64,000 bases of DNA, taken from the NCBI RefSeq assembly GCF_947489365.1, contig NZ_CANLDB010000008.1:1-64000 (forward strand), in the 5' to 3' direction. The position numbers and the translations under genes were made by a program. The DNA is from an uncultured Nocardioides sp. Lineage in GTDB: Bacteria > Actinomycetota > Actinomycetes > Propionibacteriales > Nocardioidaceae. Within the stretch, counting starts at the first letter, position 1. Every line of letters begins with the position of its first letter. Of the stretch, positions 28,058 to 35,789 are shown piece after piece. The notes beneath the pieces were generated by a model. That model was not told where the DNA came from. It saw only the letters and a program-made list of their open reading frames with translations, and did no database searches.

Positions 28058-28714
28058 CTAGTGGCGGGGTCCCTCGGTGGGGTCACGACCCTCGTCGAGC
28101 TCCCGCCAGATCTCGAGCGCCGAGCGTTCCGCGGGCGGGACCGCGGTGCCCGGGTCGTCCGCCGACCCGTCGCGGCCGGCGGCGCCCGTCGGCGCGTCGT
28201 ACCGGCGGCCCATCTCGGGCCACCGCCGCACGTCGCGGACGGCGAGCGCGCAGGCGGCCAGCAGGAGGACGGCGGCGGGCGGCGAGGTCCACGCCCAGGC
28301 CGTCCAGGAGGTGGCCGCCCCGTCCAGGGGGCCGTCCGCGACCTCCGCGGCGACGCGGTCGTCGATGCCGAGCCAGCCGGTGAGGACCGCCGCGGCGGTC
28401 CCGAGGGCGGCGAGCACCGCCAGGGCGGCGACGACCCGTCGTACCCGGCCACGCACGACGAGGACGACGCCGAGCGCGGCGAGCGCCACCAGGGCGAGGG
28501 CGGTCACGGTGGGGTTGGTCGTGGCCAGGTCGAGGCCGGTGACGACCGTCTGGCCCGCGCCCTCGGCCGGTTCGGGGGCGCCGGCGACGTCCACCCAGGG
28601 CCGGTTGCCGGCCACGGCGAGGAGCGCCCCGGTGACGACCGCGACGAGCAGGACGGGGCCCATCGTGCTGCGACGGCGCCCCTCCGGTCGTCCGGGCGCC
28701 GGCTCGTCAGCCAC
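28058..28714 (-). CDS. Trp-biosynthesis-associated membrane protein (TIGR02234-like)
   Basis: A 218-residue protein with four transmembrane helices, an extracytoplasmic NRPWV stretch after helix 1, and the cytoplasmic C-terminal signature RRWPEMGRRYDAP, then SALEIWRELDEGRDPT, seen in the actinobacterial family encoded between trpE and trpC. Its role is unknown. It overlaps the hisI end by 8 bp; trpE, which commonly precedes it in relatives, is missing here. Confidence 0.85.
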   Translation of the reverse strand: MADEPAPGRPEGRRRSTMGPVLLVAVVTGALLAVAGNRPWVDVAGAPEPAEGAGQTVVTGLDLATTNPTVTALALVALAALGVVLVVRGRVRRVVAALAVLAALGTAAAVLTGWLGIDDRVAAEVADGPLDGAATSWTAWAWTSPPAAVLLLAACALAVRDVRRWPEMGRRYDAPTGAAGRDGSADDPGTAVPPAERSALEIWRELDEGRDPTEGPRH

Positions 28715-29057
28715 CGGCGCGCCAGACGAGGTCGGCGTCGAAGCAGGTGGCGTCGCCGGTGTGGCAGGCGGCGCCCTCCTGGTCGACGACGAGCAGCAGG
28801 GTGTCGCCGTCGCAGTCGAGGCGCACCTCGCGCACCCACTGGCGGTGCCCGGAGGTCTCCCCCTTGACCCAGTGCTCCTGCCGGCTGCGGCTCCAGTACG
28901 TCGCCCGGCCGGTGGCGAGCGTGCGCGCCAGCGCCTCGTCGTCCAGCCACGCGAGCATCAGCACCTCGCCGCTGCCGTGCTGCTGCACGACGGCGGGCAC
29001 CAACCCGTCGGCGGTGCGGGTCAGCCGGGCGGCGACGGCGGGGTCGAGGTCGGGCAC
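28707..29057 (-). CDS. hisI: Phosphoribosyl-AMP cyclohydrolase
   Basis: A 116-residue HisI without a fused HisE domain, opening the adenine ring of PR-AMP in histidine synthesis. Motifs are EVLMLAWLDDEALARTLATGRATYWSRSR, then WVKGETSG. The zinc/magnesium site is DCDGD with cysteines in ACHTGDATCF. The GTG start has GGAGGGG immediately upstream. It is separated from hisF by the two ABC exporter genes, although relatives usually keep them adjacent. Confidence 0.96.
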   Translation of the reverse strand: MPDLDPAVAARLTRTADGLVPAVVQQHGSGEVLMLAWLDDEALARTLATGRATYWSRSRQEHWVKGETSGHRQWVREVRLDCDGDTLLLVVDQEGAACHTGDATCFDADLVWRAGG

Positions 29058-29086
29058 CCCTCCAGTATCCCCGCCGTGCGGGCGGC

Positions 29087-30871
29087 TCAGGACACCGCCT
29101 GCTGGGCGACCCAGGACGCGTGGAGCGCGCCGTAGGTGCCGCCCTCGGCGAGCAGGTCGGCGTGCGGCCCGCGCTGCACCACGCGGCCGGCGTCGACGAC
29201 GAGCACCTCGTCGGCGTTCTCGGCCGTGGTGAGCCGGTGCGCGATGGTGACCGAGGTGCGGTCGACCAGCAGGCGTTCGAGGGCGCGCCCGATGCGGACC
29301 TCGAGCTCGGGGTCGACCGCGCTGGTGGCCTCGTCGAGCACGAGCAGGTCGGGGTCGGCGAGCCGCGCCCGCAGCAGGCTGACGAGCTGGCGCTCCCCGG
29401 CCGAGAGCGCCTCGCCCCGCTGGCCCACCCGGGTCGCGAGACCGCGCGGCAGGCCGTGGACCCAGTCGTCCAGCCCGAGCTCCTCGGCGGCCTCGACGAT
29501 CTCGGCGTCGGTGGCTCCGAGCCGTCCGTAGCGGATGTTGGCACCGACGGTGTCGTCGAAGAGGAAGCCCTCCTGCGGCACGAGCACGACGCTCGAGCGC
29601 AGGGACCGCTGGTCAACGCCGCGCAGGTCGACGCCGTCGAGCAGCACCGCGCCCTCGGCCGGGTCCATGAGCCGGGTCAGCAGCTTCGCGAACGTCGACT
29701 TGCCCGACCCGGTCTCCCCCACGACGGCCAGACGCGTGCCCGCGGCGAGCACGAGGTCGACGTCGCGCAGCACCGGCGGACCCCCGGGGTAGGCGAAGGT
29801 GACGTGGTCGAAGCGCACCTCGATCGGCCCGCGCGGCAGCGTCACGCCCTTCTCACCGGGATCGACCAAGTCGGCCGGGGTGTCGAGGATGCCGATGACG
29901 CGCCGCCAGCCCGCGATGGCGAGCTGGGCGTCGGTGAGGATCTGCGTGCCCATCTGCACCGGGCCGACGAACAGCGTGACGATGAAGGCGAACGCCAGGA
30001 TCTCGCCCGCCGTGATGTCGCCCGCCAGGCCCAGCTGGATGCCGACCACGAGCACGCCCGCGTTGGCGAGACCGCCCGAGAGCCCACCGAGCGAGAACGA
30101 GACGGCCGTGAAGCCCTGCGCGCGGGTGCTCGCCTGCTGGTGACGCCGGATGGCCTCGTCGATGCGCTGCTGGGTGCGGTCCTCGACGGCGTAGGTGCGG
30201 ACGACGGCGGCGCCGACGACCGGCTCCGAGATCGCCGAGAGCATCGTGCCGACCTGGCGCCGCACCACGCCGTACGCCGCGGAGAGGCGCTGCTGGAAGT
30301 AGCGCAGCGACAGGAACAGGGGCGCGAACGCCAGCCAGACCACGAGGGTGAGCTGCCAGGAGTAGACCGCCATCACGATCGTCGCGACCAGCACCTGCCC
30401 GACGCTGACGACGAAGAGGATGCCGCCGAAGACGAGGAACTGGCTGACCTGGTCGACGTCGGAGGTCACCCGGGACACCAGCGCGCCCCGCGACTCGGTG
30501 TTCTGGGTCAGCAGGGGCAGGTCGTGGACGTGGCGGAACGCCTTGGTCCGCAGCGTCGCCAGGCCCGTCTCCCCGGTGCGGAACAGCCGCGTCGTCATCA
30601 GGTACGACGCCACGCCGGTCAGCAGCACGGCGGCCGCCGCGAGCAGTCCCGTGCGGATGGTGAACGCGACGTCGGGGCCGCCGGGGGCGCCGAGGCCGTT
30701 GTCGAGGGTCTGCTGGATCGCGATCGGGACGACGACCTGACCACCCGTCGACAGCAGCGCCAGCAGCAGCGTGCCGACGATGCCCTGCTTGAGCTCCGGG
30801 GAGTGCACCACGCCGCGCCGCAGCGTGGCCCACATCCCGTTCGCCTCGCCGGAGTCCATCCGGGTGCTCAT
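29087..30871 (-). CDS. ABC exporter subunit with canonical Walker B and altered signature
   Basis: A 594-residue half-transporter: six helices (residues about 20-320), then an ATPase domain with Walker A GETGSGKST, signature LSAGERQL instead of LSGGQ, and Walker B LLVLDEATSAVD with the catalytic Glu. It pairs with the upstream gene, which has the reverse defect. Together they would make a heterodimer with one working and one degenerate ATP site. Substrate is unknown (multidrug, lipid or peptide export are possible). It overlaps the partner gene by 4 bp. Confidence 0.93.
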   Translation of the reverse strand: MSTRMDSGEANGMWATLRRGVVHSPELKQGIVGTLLLALLSTGGQVVVPIAIQQTLDNGLGAPGGPDVAFTIRTGLLAAAAVLLTGVASYLMTTRLFRTGETGLATLRTKAFRHVHDLPLLTQNTESRGALVSRVTSDVDQVSQFLVFGGILFVVSVGQVLVATIVMAVYSWQLTLVVWLAFAPLFLSLRYFQQRLSAAYGVVRRQVGTMLSAISEPVVGAAVVRTYAVEDRTQQRIDEAIRRHQQASTRAQGFTAVSFSLGGLSGGLANAGVLVVGIQLGLAGDITAGEILAFAFIVTLFVGPVQMGTQILTDAQLAIAGWRRVIGILDTPADLVDPGEKGVTLPRGPIEVRFDHVTFAYPGGPPVLRDVDLVLAAGTRLAVVGETGSGKSTFAKLLTRLMDPAEGAVLLDGVDLRGVDQRSLRSSVVLVPQEGFLFDDTVGANIRYGRLGATDAEIVEAAEELGLDDWVHGLPRGLATRVGQRGEALSAGERQLVSLLRARLADPDLLVLDEATSAVDPELEVRIGRALERLLVDRTSVTIAHRLTTAENADEVLVVDAGRVVQRGPHADLLAEGGTYGALHASWVAQQAVS

Positions 30872-32727
30872 CGGGTCACCCCTGTCGGCTCCGCGGCCTC
30901 ACTGTCGCTGTCGCTCTCGCTGTCGTAGGCGTTGACGAGGCGGGAGTACGACGGGCTGGTGGCGAGCAGCTCCGCGTGAGTGCCGCGACCGACGACCCGG
31001 CCGCCCTCGAGGTGCAGCACCTCGTCGGCGAGCGCGATGGTGGCCTTGCGGTAGGCCACGACGAGCAGCGTCGCGCCGTCGCCGTCCTCGGCCTCACGGA
31101 GCCCGGCGAGGATCCGTCCCTCCACCTCCGGGTCCACCGCGGACGTCGCGTCGTCCAGCACCAGCAGGCGGGGTCGCCGTACCAGGGCGCGGGCCAGGGC
31201 GATCCGCTGCCGCTGGCCGCCGGACAGGCTGGTCCCCCGCTCACCGAGGCGGGCGTCGAGGCCGTCGGGCAGGGCGGCCACGAAGCCGTCCGCCTGGGCG
31301 GTCCGCAGCGCGGCCCACACGTCCTCGTCCGCGACGTCCGCCCCGAGGGTGACGTTGCCCCGGACGGTGTCGTCGAACAGGAACGCGGTCTGGGGGACGA
31401 CGGACACGGCGGTCGACAGCTCGCCGTGGTCGAGGTCGCGCAGGTCGACGCCGTCGACGAGGAGCCGACCGTCGTCCGGGTCGACGAGTCGGGTGACGAG
31501 GTCGGTCAGGGTGCTCTTGCCGCTGGCGGTGGCGCCCACGAGCGCGACGGTGCGCCCGGGCTCGACGGTGAACGTGAGGTCGCGCAGCAGCGGCTGGTCG
31601 GTCGCGTGGGAGAAGGCGAGGCGCTCGACGTCGAGCCGGGCGCCGCCCCGCGCGGAGGACGTCGCGAGCGTCGCGTCGCCGTACGGCATGCGGGCCGTCT
31701 CGTCGAGGACGTGGTGCACGCGGCGGTAGCCGACGACGCTGCGGGGGAACTCCCCGAGCAGCCAGCCGAGCGAGCGGATCGGGAACGAGACGACGGTGAG
31801 CAGGTACGCGACCGTCACCACGTCGCCGGGCTGGGTGGCGCCGGACAGGACGCGGGAGACGCCGACCACCAGCACGACCATGACGCCGAGGTTGGGCAGG
31901 GCGGCGAGGGCGGGGTCGAAGGCGGCGCGGATCCGGCCGGCGCGGACGAGGGTGTCCCGCAGCTCGCGGGCCCGGGCGCCGAAGCGCTCGGTCTCCTCGG
32001 CCTCCCGGCCGAGCGTCTTGACGACGAGCGCCCCGTCGAAGGACTCGTGCGCGATCTCGCTGACCTCGGCGCGCAGCTGCTGCGCGCGGGTGATCAGCGG
32101 CGAGGTCAGCCGTTGGTAGACGAGGTTCACGCCGATGACGGCGGGGAAGACCAGGAGGCCGACGGCGGCCATCACCAGGTCGGCGGTGAGCATCTGGGCG
32201 ATGGCGATCACCATCATCGCGATGGTGCCGAGCGCCATGGGCAGCGGTGCGATCGGCGACCAGGCCGCCTCGACGTCCGCGTTGGCGTTGCTCAGCAGCT
32301 GGCCGGTGGGGTGCCGGGCGTGCCACGACATGGGGAGCGCGAGGTACTGGCGGGTGACCTCGCGGCGGTACGCCGCCTGCAGCCGGTACTGCATGATCCC
32401 GGCGCCCAGGCGGCGCGCGACGATGCCGACCGCGCGCAGCAGGGCGACCCCCACGAACAGCGCGACCACGGCGACGAGCACGCCGGTGCCGATCTCGCCG
32501 TCGCGCATCGCGGGGATCAGCGCGTTCTGCGTCGCCCACCCGAGCACCCACGCGTCGGCGACGGTCAGGGCGCCGAACAGCACGCCGCCGAACGTGGCGA
32601 TCGCGAAGACGCCCGGCTGGCGGCGGATGCCGACCCCGAGCACGCGGAAGCCGTCGCGCATCGACACCGTCCGCGCGGCGTCACGCCCCGCCGCCAGCTC
32701 GGGGTCGAGCGACTCGTCCGTGGTCAC
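30868..32727 (-). CDS. ABC exporter subunit with degenerate Walker B
   Basis: A 619-residue half-transporter: six helices, Walker A GATASGKST, signature LSGGQRQRIALARALV, Walker B LLVLDDATSAVD with Asp in place of the catalytic Glu. This is the pattern of the non-catalytic half in heterodimeric exporters of the TM287/288 or BmrCD kind. The C-terminus has a short Asp/Ser/Glu run (DSESDSDSE) encoded by hexanucleotide repeats. GTG is preceded by AGGAGG. It lies downstream of a hairpin repeat in the gap after hisF. Confidence 0.93.
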   Translation of the reverse strand: MTTDESLDPELAAGRDAARTVSMRDGFRVLGVGIRRQPGVFAIATFGGVLFGALTVADAWVLGWATQNALIPAMRDGEIGTGVLVAVVALFVGVALLRAVGIVARRLGAGIMQYRLQAAYRREVTRQYLALPMSWHARHPTGQLLSNANADVEAAWSPIAPLPMALGTIAMMVIAIAQMLTADLVMAAVGLLVFPAVIGVNLVYQRLTSPLITRAQQLRAEVSEIAHESFDGALVVKTLGREAEETERFGARARELRDTLVRAGRIRAAFDPALAALPNLGVMVVLVVGVSRVLSGATQPGDVVTVAYLLTVVSFPIRSLGWLLGEFPRSVVGYRRVHHVLDETARMPYGDATLATSSARGGARLDVERLAFSHATDQPLLRDLTFTVEPGRTVALVGATASGKSTLTDLVTRLVDPDDGRLLVDGVDLRDLDHGELSTAVSVVPQTAFLFDDTVRGNVTLGADVADEDVWAALRTAQADGFVAALPDGLDARLGERGTSLSGGQRQRIALARALVRRPRLLVLDDATSAVDPEVEGRILAGLREAEDGDGATLLVVAYRKATIALADEVLHLEGGRVVGRGTHAELLATSPSYSRLVNAYDSESDSDSEAAEPTGVTR

Positions 32728-32855
32728 CGTGTCCTCCTGGTCCCGAGAGCGTGCCGTCGGTCAAGTCGTACCCGGTGCACGGTATTCCGGCGCACCGACA
32801 TCGCCGGCCCGCGGTGGGCGTCCTCACAGGTGTCACAGGGGTCCCATCCTGCTCT

Positions 32856-32943
32856 GGTTTCACCAGCCGGCTGGTGAAACCCCGACTGGGCCCACGAAGT
32901 TTCGTCCGCCAAGTCGGGGTTTCGCGGGTCGGCTGGTGAAACC
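32856..32943. repeat. 88-bp REP-like hairpin element between hisF and the ABC exporter
   Basis: A perfect 26-bp palindrome (half-site GGTTTCACCAGCC, 32856-32881) is followed by a CCCCGACT/AGTCGGGG stem (32880-32887 with 32912-32919) enclosing an ACGAA-GT-TTCGT hairpin. A second, imperfect copy of the 26-bp palindrome then lies at 32918-32943. The outer half-sites also pair with each other, so the whole element can fold as one long hairpin. The remaining gap (32728-33001) shows no gene. Confidence 0.85.
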
Positions 32944-33001
32944 CCCAGGCGGGCCCGGGCCTCTCCCGCGAGCGGCAGGCCAGGGCAGGAGGTGCGGGGC
33001 G

Positions 33002-33772
33002 TCAGCGGACGGGGTGACCGGCGGCGGCGAGGGCGGCCTTGGCCTCGCCGATCGAGACCTCGCCGAAGTGGAAGACGGTGGCGGCGAGGACGGCGTCCGC
33101 GCCGGCGTCGACGGCGGGGGCGAAGTGGTCGGCGCGGCCGGCGCCGCCGGAGGCGATGACGGGGATGCTGACGGCGGCGCGGACGGCGGCGATCAGCTCG
33201 AGGTCGAAGCCGTCGGTGGTGCCGTCGGCGTCCATCGCGTTGAGCAGGATCTCCCCCGCGCCCAGCTCGGCGGCGCGGACCGCCCACTCGAGGGCGTCGA
33301 GGCCGGCGGACTTCCGGCCGCCGTGGGTGGTGACCTCGAAGCTGGACGGCGTCCGGTCGGGGCCGGTGGTCCGCCGCGCGTCGACCGACAGCACGAGGAC
33401 CTGGTTGCCGAACCGGTCCGCGATCTCGGCGACGAGCTCGGGCCGGTGGATCGCCGCGGTGTTCACGGCGACCTTGTCGGCGCCGGCGCGCAGCAGCCGG
33501 TCGACGTCGGCGCACGAGGCCACTCCCCCGCCGACGGTCAGCGGGATGAACACCTGCTCGGCCGTCGCCGACACGATCTCCAGGGTCGTCTCGCGACCCT
33601 CGTGGGAGGCGGAGATGTCGAGGAACGTCAGCTCGTCGGCGCCCTCGGCGTCGTAGGTGCGCGCCAGCTCGACGGGGTCGCCGGCGTCGCGGAGGTCGAC
33701 GAAGTTGACGCCCTTGACCACGCGACCGGCGTCCACGTCGAGGCACGGGATCACCCGGACGGCGAGGCTCAC
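33002..33772 (-). CDS. hisF: Imidazole glycerol phosphate synthase cyclase subunit
   Basis: A 256-residue (beta-alpha)8 barrel that, with HisH, makes IGP and AICAR. It starts LAVRVIPCLDVDAGRVVKGVNF (catalytic Asp in CLDV). Other family stretches are FIPLTVGGGVASCADV, GAGEILLNAMDADGTTDGFDLELI (second catalytic Asp) and PVIASGGAG. GTG overlaps the priA stop codon (GTGA). Confidence 0.97.
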   Translation of the reverse strand: MSLAVRVIPCLDVDAGRVVKGVNFVDLRDAGDPVELARTYDAEGADELTFLDISASHEGRETTLEIVSATAEQVFIPLTVGGGVASCADVDRLLRAGADKVAVNTAAIHRPELVAEIADRFGNQVLVLSVDARRTTGPDRTPSSFEVTTHGGRKSAGLDALEWAVRAAELGAGEILLNAMDADGTTDGFDLELIAAVRAAVSIPVIASGGAGRADHFAPAVDAGADAVLAATVFHFGEVSIGEAKAALAAAGHPVR

Positions 33773-34524
33773 GCGCCGGCCCCCGACTCCCGCGGGTGGT
33801 CGCCCCGGGTCAGGGCGAGGGCGGCCTCCAGGGTGAAGCGGCCCTCGTAGAGCGCGGTCCCGGCGATGGCGCCCTCGACCCCGTCGTCCACCAGGTCCAT
33901 CAGCGCGCGCAGGTCGTCGAGCGTGGTGACCCCGCCGGAGGCGATCACGGGCGCGTCGGTGGCGGCGCACACGTCGCGCAGCAGCTCCAGGTTCGGGCCG
34001 GCGAGCATGCCGTCCTTGTTGACGTCGGTGACCACGTAGCGCGCGCACCCCTCGGAGTCGAGCCGCGCGAGGACGTCGTACAGGTCGCCGCCCTCCCGGG
34101 TCCAGCCGCGGGCGGCCAGGGTGCGGCCGCGGACGTCGAGGCCGATCGCGATCCGGTCCCCGTGCTCCGCGATCACCTTCGCGCACCACTCCGGCTGCTC
34201 CAGCGCGGCGGTGCCGATGTTGACGCGGCGGCACCCGGTGGCCAGGGCGGCCTCCAGCGACTCGTCGTCGCGGATGCCGCCGCTCATCTCGACGTCGATG
34301 TCGAGGGCGCCGACGATCTCGGCCTGCAGCGCGCGGTTCTGCCCGCGGCCGAAGGCGGCGTCGAGGTCGACGAGGTGCAGCCACTCGGACCCGGCGTCCT
34401 GCCACCGCATCGCGGCGGCGACGGGGTCGCCGTACTGCTTGCCGGAGCCGGCGACGCCCTGGGCGAGCTGGACGGCGCGGCCCTCGGTGATGTCGACGGC
34501 GGGCAGGAGCTGGAGGTAGGTCAC
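33769..34524 (-). CDS. priA: Bifunctional HisA/TrpF isomerase PriA
   Basis: A 251-residue barrel. Actinobacterial PriA isomerises both ProFAR (histidine) and PRA (tryptophan). The start LQLLPAVDITEGRAVQLAQGVAGSGKQYGDP and EMSGGIRDDESLEAALATGCRRVNIGTAALE are PriA-like, as is YVVTDVNKDGMLAGPNLELL (catalytic Asp). No trpF is seen next to trpC, in keeping with a dual role. It lies 12 bp after hisH. Confidence 0.94.
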   Translation of the reverse strand: MTYLQLLPAVDITEGRAVQLAQGVAGSGKQYGDPVAAAMRWQDAGSEWLHLVDLDAAFGRGQNRALQAEIVGALDIDVEMSGGIRDDESLEAALATGCRRVNIGTAALEQPEWCAKVIAEHGDRIAIGLDVRGRTLAARGWTREGGDLYDVLARLDSEGCARYVVTDVNKDGMLAGPNLELLRDVCAATDAPVIASGGVTTLDDLRALMDLVDDGVEGAIAGTALYEGRFTLEAALALTRGDHPRESGAGA

Positions 34525-34536
34525 GGGAGGTCTCTC

Positions 34537-35175
34537 TCAGAGGGTGGCGATCCAGTTGCGCAGCAGCGCGGCGCCGGCGTCGCCGGACTTCTCGGGGTGG
34601 AACTGCGTGGCCCACAGCGGGCCGTTTTCGACGGCCGAGACGAAGTCCGCGGTGCCGTGGGTCGTGCGGGTGACGAGCGGGGCGCGGGTGCGGCCGTCGG
34701 TGACGAGCTTCCAGGTGCGCACGCCGTAGGAGTGCACGAAGTAGAACCGCTCGTCGGTGATGCCCGCGAACATCTGCGTGCCCTCCGGCGCCTGCACGGT
34801 GTTCCACCCCATGTGGGGCACGACGGGCGCCTGCAGCCGCTCGACCGTCCCGGGCCACTCCCCGCAGCCCTCGGTGTCGACGCCGTGCTCGATCCCGCGG
34901 GAGAAGAGGACCTGCATGCCGACGCAGATCCCCAGCACCGGCCGACCGCCGGCCAGGCGGCGTCCGATGGTCTCGTGCCCGCGGACGGCCCGCAGCCCGG
35001 CCATGCAGGCCGCGAACGCGCCGACGCCGGGCACCAGCAGGCCGTCGGCCGCCATCGCCGCGCCGCGGTCGGCGGTCAGCTCGACCTCGGCACCGGCCCG
35101 CTCGACCGCGCGGACGGCGGAGCGGAGGTTGCCCGAGCCGTAGTCCAGGACGACGACCCGCTTCGCGCCGCTCAG
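34537..35175 (-). CDS. hisH: Imidazole glycerol phosphate synthase glutaminase subunit; apparent CTG start
   Basis: A 212-residue class I glutaminase that supplies ammonia to HisF. The N-terminal beta strand VVVLDYGSGNLRSAVRAVERAGAE is required by the family. The catalytic Cys is in LGICVGMQVLFSRG and the His/Glu pair in ATQFHPEKSG. The frame upstream of that strand contains no ATG, GTG or TTG. The only near-cognate codon is CTG at 35175, overlapping the hisB stop codon as CTGA, which would give MSGAKRVVVLDYG. The first standard start (ATG at 35055) would delete about 40 conserved residues. Confidence 0.9.
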   Translation of the reverse strand: MSGAKRVVVLDYGSGNLRSAVRAVERAGAEVELTADRGAAMAADGLLVPGVGAFAACMAGLRAVRGHETIGRRLAGGRPVLGICVGMQVLFSRGIEHGVDTEGCGEWPGTVERLQAPVVPHMGWNTVQAPEGTQMFAGITDERFYFVHSYGVRTWKLVTDGRTRAPLVTRTTHGTADFVSAVENGPLWATQFHPEKSGDAGAALLRNWIATL

Positions 35176-35789
35176 AGCGCACCCTTGGTCGAGGGCACGC
35201 CGGTCTCGCGCGGGTCGAGGGCGATCGCGTCGCGCAGCGCCCGGGCGACGGCCTTGAACTGCGCCTCGACGATGTGGTGCGGGTCGCGGCCACCGAGCAG
35301 CCGCACGTGCAGCGTGAGGTGGGCGTGGTGCGCGATCGACTCGAGCACGTGGGCGGTCAGGGAGCCGGCGTACGGCACGCCGGAGCCGCCGATGAGCGCG
35401 TAGGGCTGGCCGTCGGGCTCGCCGGAGTGCACGAAGTAGGGACGACCGGAGACGTCGACCACCGCGTGGGCGAGGGCCTCGTCGAGCGGGACGGTCGCGT
35501 CGCCGTACCGGCGGATCCCGGACTTGTCGCCGAGCGCCTCGCGCAGCGCCTGGCCGATGACGATGGCGGTGTCCTCGACGGTGTGGTGGCCGTCGATGTG
35601 GACGTCACCCTCGGCGCGGACGACCAAGTCGACCAGCGAGTGGCGGGCGAGCGCGTCGAGCATGTGGTCGTAGAAGCCGACGCCGGTCGACACGTCCGCG
35701 CGGCCGGTGCCGTCGAGGTCGAGCTCGACGGTGATCGACGACTCCTTGGTGGCGCGCTCGAGGCGGGCGGTCCTGTGCGTGCTGCTCAT
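35172..35789 (-). CDS. hisB: Imidazoleglycerol-phosphate dehydratase
   Basis: A 205-residue monofunctional HisB without a phosphatase domain. The manganese-binding repeats are visible as FYDHMLDALARHS, then DGHHTVEDTAI, and in the second half HVLESIAHHAHLTLHV and DPHHIVEAQFKAVARALRDA. The ATG overlaps the hisC stop codon (ATGA). The gene runs into hisH by a CTGA overlap. Confidence 0.97.
   Translation of the reverse strand: MSSTHRTARLERATKESSITVELDLDGTGRADVSTGVGFYDHMLDALARHSLVDLVVRAEGDVHIDGHHTVEDTAIVIGQALREALGDKSGIRRYGDATVPLDEALAHAVVDVSGRPYFVHSGEPDGQPYALIGGSGVPYAGSLTAHVLESIAHHAHLTLHVRLLGGRDPHHIVEAQFKAVARALRDAIALDPRETGVPSTKGAL

Noticed and set aside
34537..35055. Short HisH starting at ATG 35055
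   Set aside because: It would remove the conserved DYGSGN strand and the first helix of the glutaminase fold, although both are encoded in frame upstream.
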